Below are positions 18,906-30,900 of a stretch of 36,869 bases of DNA, one piece after another. Position 1 is the stretch's first letter. Each line of letters starts with the position of its first letter. Source of the DNA: Phoronis australis (Eukaryota > Phoronida > Phoronidae); the NCBI GenBank assembly GCA_002633005.1, contig NMRA01000692.1, positions 100,108 to 136,976 of the forward strand, given 5' to 3'. The notes under the pieces are model-generated. The model worked only from the letters and a program-made list of their open reading frames with translations. It was not told the origin of the DNA and did no database searches. The position numbers were made by a program, and so were the translations under genes.

Positions 18906-21900
18906 GTAATACACACAGAATAAGATGGATCCCAAAATCGTCCATCTTCCAATCTTGAATATCGAGAAAATTTCGGTTTGAATTTTGGTGCTCTAATTTG
19001 TGAGTGTCCCAAACTGATGAATTTTTAGAGTAAATAGTGTGCGCAAATGTGTAAAATGTTGCTCAATATCTCTCTGATTCTGTTTTCTTGCTATGCTCAT
19101 TTTGTGTCACGGAGTACTTGAAACACAAATAATAAAATTTGCTGTTACCAGGTTGGTATAAGGAAAGGTGAAAATATTTTGTTTAATTTATCTTTTGTCA
19201 TGTAATTTCAACATGATTAGTTGTGTTTTAAACTGTCTTGAATTCTTTGTATTTTGTACTTTTTGGTCATAGAACGTTAATCATGTGTTCAATAAAATGC
19301 CAATGAGTAAACAATTTCTAGTTAAGTTGTGACAGTCAATCTTTTTCTGTCTTGTGTAGGCCCAAATATTATGGAGGAAGAGTTTGACTTTGATATTGCA
19401 AGTTCACCGTCAACCAGGTGAGACGGACTTTAAATGCAGCGTCTGGCACAAAAGCTACACACAACTGTTCAGTATCCTGCATTAACTTTTTGATTTTTAC
19501 GCCATTTGGCAGCGACAGGAGATGACACCACTGGGCCTTTGAAGACTGAGATTCAGTTAACGAGCTGCTTTGCTCAAGAATTCTGGTGTTGTTTCTTGGT
19601 CTTTGTTGTTCATGAAAGCATTTCTTCATTGATATTACTCTTGCTGGAAGTTCCTCTGTGTACTAGTAATGTACAAGTCTACTTTCTACGACTGCCTGTT
19701 CAGCAGATATACATTTTGTGCTTGTATCAAAGCGTAAATGTAAACACCAGCTCTCATTATGTTTCCTGAGGTCATACACTTTATAGTTGTAATAAATTTG
19801 GTTTTCTGATTATGATTTTTATCTACTCAAACTGTGGACGACACGCTCTGATATACTCGTCTTCTACTAGCATGTCGTCTTCCATTTTAGTTTTCTTTTC
19901 ATTGTAGTTTTGTCTTTGGACTGCCAAGAGTGCAATTCAGAATAGCCTTTTATTTTTGTTACTACAGCTGTGATGATAAGAGCGACTTTGACGATGGTGG
20001 CGAGGACGAGGAAGAGGTGTTCTTTGGCCCCGTGGGTCACAAAGAGAAGTGCGTGGCCTCTGTTGTACAGCAGGAGTTTACTGAGCAAGATTACCGACCG
20101 TTGAGTCCACTTAATGAGAAACAATGGGCTGAGATTGTGAAGGAGGCTCAGGTCATTTCCGTGCGCATCAGCTGTGCCAACAAGTGTAAGGAGGAACCGT
20201 TGGCAGTGCAGGTGGTAAAGACGAGCGTTGGTGCCAGTAAGAGTAGTAGTTGTAGCAGTGGGGGTATTGGTACCCCAGAGGTGACCATGAGCCCAGGTAG
20301 TAGGCTTAGGAGAGAGACGTTTATTGTTAGTACGAGCCCTGCTCATTTGTTGCCTCCTGCAGTGGCACCAGAGTCACAGGTGGTGTCGACATCAGGTTTT
20401 GTCGTGGTGGATGATGTGAACGAGGTCGTGGAGTTCACAACACAAAGCAGTGAGGGAAAAGAGAAGAGGGTGACGCCCCGGAAGCCAGTATCACGCAGTG
20501 CCACTTTCAGTGTTCGTGGCTCAAAGTTACCGGGTGCTAGGCAGGTAGAGGTGAATATATATGTGTAAACTTTTATTGTGTTAAATACTTAGTGCTCAGT
20601 TGTGCATTGAAAAGTGTAATCTGCTAAATGTGCTTCACAAATCCATAAAAAAGAATTGATTCCTCTTACCGAATCTGTTGATTAATGATGCCAGCAATGG
20701 GTATTAAAACAGATTTTTATTTCAGTATGTGGGTGCATTATGCTGTCATCCCATCTGTCTGGCTGGCTGGCGTCCATCCGTCTGGTGTCCGCTGCGCTAT
20801 CTCCAAAACCCTTTGACGAATGTTTATGAAAATTTGCACGTTTGTTCATTTCATGAATGGGATGGCATGAGTGAACTTTCAGATGGATCCAATTACCGGT
20901 CTGCCCCCTAGTGGCAATTTTGTTTTTTTATGTTTACCTCTTAGACTATATCTTCAAAAGTCCTCAACAGATTTCTGCAAAATTTTTATTGTAAATATCT
21001 ATTGGTGAGATGACGATAACCTCCCATTTTTGGATGGAATCGAGGAACTTTGCGCCAGCTAGTGTCCATTTTTGTGGTTTTCGAGTTTTTTGCCGTCCAC
21101 CCTTCAATCAACCAAACAATTTTAAGGATGATTTTGAAAATTGGTGTGTGACGGGGACAGTTGATGATGGCGACTTCGCCTACAGTGGTGCCTCGTAGTG
21201 GTAGTTTTGTTTTGCACCCATAGTTCTGTCTTCTAAACCCATTGCAGAATCTTTATTAAATTTAGAAAGTGTTTACATGAGGCTAACAATAGACGACGAC
21301 TTTCAAGCAGACCCAATGAACGCTGTGCCCCTAGTGGCAATTTCATTTTATTCTGTGTTTCTTTGTTTGTCTGAAGTTCTTGGACAGCTTTTTATGAATT
21401 TTGTAAATAGCTTTCTATTAAAGAAACAATGACATGTTCCCGTTTTCTGATGGATTGGATGTTTTTGCACCATCTAGGGGCCATTTTTATGATGCAAATA
21501 AATGACCCTAAAGCACATCATTTGCAGTGCATTCGTAGGCGTATGTGCTCCACGTTGCTCTTGTAACTGGAATAATGTAAACATGCATTTTGAAGACAGT
21601 TGCTTGTGCAATCCATCCTGATCAATGACAAGCCAAGTGCGAAAGTACAACTCAAGATTATGTAAATTTGAGTAACATGTGCTACTATGCCTTTTGATCA
21701 TAGTTAGTCAATGTCAGCCTGTTGAATAAAAATTATAGTATAGTGTATGCATGCATGAAGAATAAATTAGGCTTAATAGCCTTTCAGGCTGTGTGTTGTT
21801 CAGGCTTTGGGCCCTTCAGACTTTGGGCCCCACAGACTGGGCCCTTCAGATATGGCATCTTAATCTGTGTTGTACAAATAGCTGTTGTGATTTTCAGAGA

Positions 21901-24900
21901 CAGAATTCCAGTGCTGGTCAATATGGCGGCTTGAAGAAGCCAAATAAGACTGGAGATGACAGTGTTGACACGTGCAGCTTGATGCCTGACACATCAGGCG
22001 CATCCGTGTCCAGCATACCCATTCCTAGTAAGAGAACATTACCACAACCGTCGGTCAAGGTAAGTGCTAGAAGTAGGTAAAGATATAAGTTAAAATAGCA
22101 TCATCTAGCGCTGTCTGGTGTGTTTATTCAGTGTGTTCTTTTGGCAGTGATGAAAAGCAATATAAAGAACTAATTTTCACATGCTGCGACCATTTCGTTC
22201 TTCTGCGGTTTTTATGTGGTATGCAAATTATTTCTATTTGCACAGAAATTTGGCAACCATTGATACAAATCTACGATATTGAGAAAATATGAACTTTGAA
22301 ATCAAATTTTTTGGTTCTTTTATTCAAAACAAATTAGGTAACTTTGTATCTCCATTATTTATTTGTTCAAATGTCAACTCTACTTGCAGAACCAAGAACG
22401 TGTAACTCTTTACTAAACTATATTAACTTTGCTGTGAAGAATTCTCCCATTAAGCATTTTCTGTCTTTATTGCCTACAAGTGTGCATAACACGTGATCCA
22501 ACTGTGTACTTACTGAAACTCTACTATATCCCTTATAGTTTAGTGTATTTCAGAAAACCAGGCCGTCCTGTCCCTCGTTACAATTACAGTCATAAAACGT
22601 ACAAACTGGTGAAGCGCTTTCAATTTTCTAGCCTGCGCTTAAACGTAATGATCAACAAATTTACAAAATGATCGATTTGGAGACCGCATTTCAAGAATTT
22701 ATCATATTAAGTAGGATATATATGGCTCATTAGGATTTCAATCAAAAGTAAACCTTGCAAATGTCCCCTTCTGCAGAAGATGGTCTACTGGCGGTCTTAG
22801 ATTTTCTGCTCTCCCTGTGAAACTGCACAGGTGCGCCCTCTTTTGGTAGTGAGTGCATGCTCGCTGCCAGGGTTTAAAGAGGTTGAACATGCGTCTGAAA
22901 ACGCGTGGGGGCACTTATAGGGGCATGGGCGCTTTTTAGCGCGAATACGTTTGGTACAAAACGTGCAATTGAAATCCCTGCACCCCTGAGCACGTGCATT
23001 AAAAATACTCCATATGCACGATTACCTTATTCCATCACTGTGTCTCTAAATTTCTGCCGCAAACATGGGGGTGCCGTCATGGAATGTAATCCTCGAGTTG
23101 GAGTTTCGTCACCGGGTGCGTGTGCGGTGCTTAGGCGTACATGCCTAGGGTTTTGTTCCATGGATTTTATGTCCGCTTGTTAGCAGCTACCTGTCATTCA
23201 ACTCACGAGCAGCTGTACTAATGATTCCATTGTGTTGATGTTTCTCCTTGCAGTCCAAGAGACTTACTGTCCCATCCAAACCCAACAGTCACCAGCCTGC
23301 ATCAGCCAGTGTGTCAGTTGCACAGCATAACAGATTAGCAACAGGTAAGACCGACATGCACATTTATTACGCATCTTTCAATGTAAAAGTTTGGATTGCT
23401 TCATCGTACTTTACTTGCAACAGGCCTAAGAGGTTGGTTGAAAAGGTGGACTCGTACAGCACAGCCTTATGTAGACAGTCGGACAGAATTCCAGTCTTCA
23501 GATCAGTCTTAGAGGTGAAAATTGCAAATTTTGTTGATGTTTCTTTACTGCAAAGTAGATTGAATATGGTGTTTTTAAATTGCCAAAGAACTCTTGAAAC
23601 ATAATGGTGCTGTAAGTCAAGGGCAGCAACATGTCTCCCAAATTTTACATTTTGCTGACAACTGACCACTGTAATGTTGTGTTTCAGGATCAAAGCCACC
23701 TTTGAATAGACTGCAACTACTCAAACACAGCGGTCTGTCAAACAGAAAGACGGTCAAATCAGAAAGACCAACAGTGATGTCAAAAGTCAAGAGTGGGCCT
23801 ATGAAAGCTATGCTGCCAGCTGGAACTACCACTAGTGCACCAGGTGAGTGTAGGCAAGTCGGGAACAGTTACAGCTGTTGGCATGCCATGTTCACTTGAC
23901 GTATGCAGGTAGGTACAGGTAAGTTTGAAATTATGTGGACACTTATTGACCAGTTTATGTAATTTGTCAAAAATTATAAAATTTACGAAGTACAAAATTT
24001 AACTCGAGGTAATAGTGTCAAATTAACTTGAAATAAAACTATTTTATTTTCTGAATTGGGATATAATTAGATTTTTTTACTTGATGCCAGTCTACCTTTC
24101 GTTGAATCTTGTGACCTTGCCTTTATTAACATTTAGCAAAAAGACTGTGGTATATACAAAGCTAAACTATGATATCAATACACTGAACAAATTTCATTTT
24201 TAATATGTAAATGTACACGATGAATTGTCAAAAAAATGATATAAGCCTCTTTTCAAAAATATAATTTTGTGTTTGTGTTTTCTAATACTTTCTAGGGTCT
24301 CGCATAACCTTAAGTTATGTTATTTGTAATAAAGATTGTTCAAAATAACTAATGGCAGATTGATGCAGCCTAAATGAACACGGGTTGATTGTTCAAAATA
24401 AATAGTGGCACCTTGATGCAACTCAAATGAGCATGTGTTGATTGTTCAAAATAAATAATCTATATGGCAGTTTGATGCAGCTCAAATGAACATGGGTTGA
24501 TTGTTCAAAATAAATAGTGGCAGTTTGATGCAGCTCAAATGAACACGTGAATTTAAGGAACATTGTATTCTGTGTAGCCTACTTGCTGGCTATGGTTTGC
24601 TGAATTAGTGAATATCCTTGCAAAATTTCTACCTGACCTGGAGAATATATTTCCTGCTTCACAAATGCAAATCACATAGCATGCTACAGAATTAGGCTCA
24701 CTGTTGAATTACAGACTCATTTTCCAAAAATGTTGTACTGCATACTAAGTACTTTAATTTGCAAAATTTCTCTGCACCTGCTTTGTAAGTAGTTACTGTA
24801 CAGTTGTAAGACTTTGACTGAAAAATGCGCGATATCAAATTTATGTGACGGAACGTTCGTAACTTTACGCTTATTTTTATTCTTATTTAGTTGCAAATGT

Positions 24901-27900
24901 TCAGTTATTCTTATTCTAATGTCTTTGTTGCGTCTCAGTACGCCTTTGTTATGTGGGCATGTGGGCGCGACTGTATGTGTCGGGCACTTCGCTAGCGACA
25001 GGCTTAGGAGAAGGGTGTTTCCTTCCTTTGCCTTCATGAAAATTGATCGTTATCATGGGCAATTGAACTGAAACGTATGCCTGATGAGATGAAATACACA
25101 TTTTTGATGTTCAGTGGAGACTTGCTCTGTTACATTTAATTTACAAGTCAGTGGGTAGCAGCAAATATGATATTCGATACGTTAATGTGGAACTAATTGT
25201 CAAAAGCTCTTGTCGTTTGTGGAGCACTGTGCGTTCATGTGATGGTTTTCAAATGTCCTAGATTTACTTTGTAGTATTGTCATTGCGCGAACAACTGAAA
25301 TTCATTACTCTACTTGAACATACTTCAACTTTCTTCTACAGCTGTTTCTAGTGTCAAGTCTTCCCTCCAACTTCATACTTCTAAGGTCCCCCAGTGTACG
25401 CCGATCAAGCCGGACACTCTCGTCCAGCCCAAAAAGCTTCTCCAGGAAACGTTGAGCCCGTCCACACCCAAAAAGTCCAGGTATTTGTCAAGTTCGCTAT
25501 ACTTAGATTCAATGTGACTTTTAGGTTTTGTCTGCCTTCTACCTCAGGCCTGTATGTTTTAACCGCCACTAGATTTCTTCTTTAAGGACATCTCAAATCT
25601 TATTCACAAAAATTGGTTATTTGTAGAATTTTTCACATGTGTTGCAAAATAACTTAATATCTTCATTCTCGGGGAACTTCAAATACGAAATATATACCGC
25701 GTTGCGAGAAAAAAAAGATTGGCAGAACCACCTTGGAACTGCACAACCGCGTCAAGGTCAAAGGTTTAAGGAAATTCAATCAAATCGAATCTCCCGCCAG
25801 GTACAGAACAACTTCGTATAACCTTAGTCCTTTAATGCACCAAGTCGCTATAACATTGAGTCAACAAGATGTATTTATGGTAGAATGGTGCCACATGCAT
25901 ACGACCGTTGGCATTGAGAACGAATGCTACGCTACGAGTCGCCTCAGGCCTTTGTGGTCATGAACACAGCAAGTTGTGAAAAAAGATAAATCCTCATCCA
26001 AATACCTTAATTCAATTAATAAATTGACATTTCAATGTTTCGATCTCATGCTAACGACATGCTTTAACCACCAATTCGTTTTTTGTTATTCATTTTGTAC
26101 TTGGTTTCGTATCCCGACACTTGACATGTGCAGGCTATGTGTATAACAATGAACTGTGACCTACTTAAAAGTAGTAACAGTTGGCTGAGAATGGTACATT
26201 TTAATGATAATTAAGTTAATTGCGCACTGCAAATTCCGTTGACATTGTGAGTGAAGGTTCAAATAGCTAACATAGTTAAGACTTGTATAGGTTATGTTTA
26301 CCGAAAATAAATTTTCACTGAATAATTAACCAAAGACTCGTCACAGTTTAATAGGCTTTAACTCAGCTTCGGCAAATCAACTTTATTTGAAATTAGGAAC
26401 TCAAGTTCTTGAAAACGGCATGGTGAATTTCGCTGAAACTTTCCAAACTTAATATTTAGTCATCACTCTCATAAACCCAGTTTCCTGATCTTTTTCTTTC
26501 AGAAAATATATTATACTAGTTGACAAAGCTTAGTTGTTTGATATACGAGTTAGAATGGAAGCCACTAAATAAGGTTGGAGATTACCTTATGATTATGACC
26601 ATGTTCAGACAGTATATTATCTTCAAGTTTGGTGGTATTGTAGAAGTCTCTTCGGAAACCGCTACTAGAGGTGGGAATCCGAATTTATTTTCAGAATCGA
26701 TTAATCTGAAACTTTTCCGATTCAAAGCTGGATTCTGAATCATTTTTAAAGTGACTTTTATCACCAAGTACTGTAAAGACTGTTATGCAATGCAATTAAA
26801 ACATATCAAGAGATGAATGTACTCTTTCTTCAGCAAACAGTGCACAATGGTCTAGGTCCTGTTTTATGTGACTTTCAAAAAACGTTTAGCAATAAGAGGT
26901 GAAGATTTGTGTGTTGCGGGTCATCGGAGTATCTATTTTAACTGGAATTGGTTTTGATTCAACGTTTTTCTTTAGCAACGATGTTGGGAACAAGTCTTCG
27001 AATGGTAAACACCCCATGTGAGCTCATGTATGCTAGCTAATGTTTTCACCCCATGTGAGCTCGTGTATGCTAGCTAAGATTTCACCACTGTTTGTTTTTC
27101 TTGTCCAATTTGCTTTGAACTTGTATCTAAGCTTCTACCCAACATACCTAAATGCCTGGCGAGGGATGATACCAGTTGCAGCAGAACTGTTTGTCTGTTT
27201 TTGCATCATTTGATAAAAGTAAGGTCAATAATGGGAATATTGAGTTTAAGAGTGCCTCACCGCATGCACGATTTGATTACTTGATAAAAATGTAACCAAA
27301 CTGAAGTAAAAGCATTGTTTCATTTCTTTGTTATCTTACTCTACTTTCTATTGAAAAAATAAAATATTCTTCGTGCTTAGGGAAATGATTACTGATTAAT
27401 GAGACCCGAAATTTTTTGGAAAATACGTCCACTGGGCCCCTGTGTTTTGCAGTCTGATGTTACATCCAATGCATAGTCAGTAACCATGATTCTTCTTCTT
27501 TATAGAAAAATGTGATAGTATTGTTACATGATGACTGCCTGTTTTATGATAAATGACGAGGAGTTGTCAGTTCTCTTTAAACATTTATTATACCCTTAAA
27601 TAGATATTGGGGAGATGATGCCCGATTAATGTCAGTCTCTTGTGTCAGTAAAAGTCGTCCCTTGTACTGTGACTGCCATATAAGCTGCATGTTCACTGTA
27701 CTCACACTGTGGGTTACATCCTCATGGAATGCACATTGCCTTGACTTGTGTGAACATCATCATAGTAATTATTTGTTTATCTTACTTTAAGTGGACTTCC
27801 CAATACATGATCAGTACACCTTACAATGCTAGATATTCACATGTAACAATTACAGTTAGAATAGCACACATGTACATAAACAATTTTAAATCCAACCTGT

Positions 27901-30900
27901 AGAGTTAGAGACTTTGCTCGAGGGTCTAGTCGGGTGGTCTAGTTTTATTTGAATACCCAAATTTTCCATCGAGAGGGTCATGCTCAACCACGTGATAACA
28001 GCATCTCCAGTCCATCGCTGACCACTTTGACTTCTATACGCATCAGTGTGTGACTGTTAGTACAACTTCTACCATTTTGTATTCATGGAACATGTATGTT
28101 GTATCATTACAGTGCCTCAAGTCAGTGTTGTACGCCGGGATCAGTGACAAAATCTGCCAAGCGGCGGTCATTCCTGCCGACACCAGTCAAGCGTCTTGTG
28201 GGATCAACGGGCACCAGGAGGTCTGCACATAATTCATCTTTTTAATAAAAAATCAAATGCATTCGAGACATATGCCAATAAATCTACGCTTTTGCTAAAT
28301 TGTAATTAGGTCAGTTTGTTTACTGAAAAATTGTTGTAATTAGGTCAGTTTTTATACTGAAAAATTGTTTTACGAAGAGCATTTCACGAAACAGGTACCA
28401 AGAACAGGATGGGTTGAAGTTTAGTGTACTGTGTGTGACAGCTTACCTATCAATTACCTTTTTATTGTGATTAAGGTTATGTAACACCTTAATGACAAGT
28501 GTGTGCATTCAGTGAAATACCTGCGAAACCATAAAATTTAGCTCAATAAAAGTTTTTGTTTTCTGAAAGTAGAAAGTCGGTAAACATTCATTTTTGCCTT
28601 TATAACAATCTTGCGCTGATTGGGCTACTGTTCTTTTCAGTAAAATTTTCCAAAAAAAAACATTCACCAAAGTCACATTCATATCAAACTAATAGATTAA
28701 AAATGTGACCAAATTTCATTTGATATAATTGTTCAGGATGGAATCTCAAAGAAGTTCTCTTAATTATCATGTTCTTTTCGTTTGACGCAACTTTTGAGTT
28801 TTATTATAAAAGTAGTTATTTTTGATAGCCGCTCTTACAATAGTGGATTATTTCAAAAATAATTCTTTTGAACAACATTTTGAAAAACACTACATAAAAC
28901 ATAGCACGTGAGCGTTTCTCATTGGTCGGGTCAGCCATTTCTAGGATAGGATGTTTCGAAGTGAGCCAGATTTGAATATTTTTCTACAGTCCTACATAAT
29001 GTTAACTTTCTTACCAGTACAGAATATATCAGATTATATGAGCATGTTTATTTTAGTTAGGTCCCATGGTGTGTTAGTCTTACTAATACTTACGTGCATC
29101 GCAGAGTATAGATTAGGGATATGTGCTTCATTCGATCCAAGAAGTGACTTGGACAGACAAATTATCTGTCAAGAAACTGGAAAAGGAGGCCAGCAACTAA
29201 ACTCGTGTCCTCATGTTACCATGGCAGTCTAGCTGATCAGCTTACCTCATGACATTTCTTCTCTCGTTTTTATGTTCAGTACATCACATGAATATTACTG
29301 CATAGCTAAGTTGAGTTGTCTCGTATTCACTGATTAGTTTCTCACGATGGTTGTACATGTGACGTCTCATGCTATCCGTCAAAAAACCTCATGTGACATC
29401 GGTGTGTCCTTCGAGGAACTGGTTGTTTTTCAATACACTGTATCAAGTTGATGCGTTGCAGATTTGTGATTCTGACAAAAGACAGAAGTAAACCTACACG
29501 ACTTTTTGTCTGTTTCCGACAACACTGCCATTTAGAAGTCAGCATTTGGGAACGTCTGTTGGAATTGGACAGAACATCACACAATTTTTTTCCAAACATT
29601 GTCATCTTTTCACTCATTTTGTTCTTGAAAAATAGTTTCATGTTTTCTAAAAGTATGGTTTCATTGTCTTCTAATTCTCCATTTGCTGCATTTTATTTTA
29701 TTCCTTAATTTCTGTCTCTTATTTATTGTCCTTTCTCTGTATTTCAAGGCCATCCACATTGGGCAGCGATTCCTCCACGGGGTCCCAAACCTTATGGAAT
29801 GCAGACTCCCCAGTATTTGCTGATGAAAACACATATCCAGGAAAATCAAAGGCAAGGAAGGTATGTGTTGTGCTGTTACATTGATGATACCAATGCCATG
29901 ACTTCAGCGTTTTAACAGTATCTCTAGCTAATGGTTATAAGCTTGCTATTTAACAGTATCTTAGCTAATGGTTATAAGCTTGCTATTTAACAGTATCTTA
30001 GCTAATGGTTATAAGCTTGCTATTTAACAGTATCTCTAGCTAATGGTTATAAACTTGCTATTTAACAGTATCTCTAGCCAATGGTTATAAACTTGCTATT
30101 TAACAGTATCTCTAGCCAATGGTTATAAACTTGCTATTTAACAGTATCTCTAGCCAATGGTTATAAACTTGCTATTTAACAGTATCTCAAGCTACTGGTT
30201 ATAAACTTGCTGTTTACATCATTTCAACTGTTGGTAACATCAAGTGTGACGAGTAGACTCCAATGTTTAATGTACATTTGAGCTCAATGAGAGATTTTGT
30301 AACTATGCCCTCCCTTTCAAAGCAGACAAGCAAATTCAGATCTCGCCTGGGTAAGCAGTGTTACTCATATGTTGGGTTGTTAAAGTAATGGTTCACGTTT
30401 GTTTGCGTTGCATAGCATTGTGGATAAATTTCTGTGCACAGTTCTCTTGCCTTTTTTGTGCACCCACCTATTTATATGTGGGCGCATTATACCATCATTC
30501 CTGCCTGTCCAGTGTCTGCTGCTCTATTTCCAACACGCTTCTATGTAACTATGTTCATGAAATTTTGCAGATGTATTCCTTTTATGAATGGGATGGCTGT
30601 CATGTTTTTTCCGGTGTGTGGGTGGGCGCAGGTTGTTACAGACCGGCGCTAATAGCTTTCGGTGTGACGATAAACTGAAGACTGGTTGGAGTTAATCCTT
30701 TATTAATCTCGACCGTACGTTCACAAGCCTACGTCCGACGTAATGTCTGTTCTGTACTCCAGCTAGTTCTGCAAAGCCTTGACTTGTGATGAACTTCTGA
30801 GATACTTCCAGCAACTGTTACAATCGTCGATTCAATAACCTGCTGTCTCTATATCTGGCTCTCTATTGACTATCTCTGTAACTGCTGATTCTCTTTACTG

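Noticed and set aside
26660-26740. hAT-like end CTAGAGGTGGGAATC
   Set aside because: No inverted partner or 8-bp duplication could be found nearby.
29914-30216. Regular repeats resembling a CRISPR array
   Set aside because: Units are contiguous with no unique spacers and lie in a eukaryotic intron; this is a minisatellite.
30326-30350. 25-bp micro-exon (CAG|ACAAGC...CCTGG|GTAAGC) in GTSE1-like intron 9
   Set aside because: Including it puts exon 10 in a phase that stops within six codons; skipping it keeps the frame.
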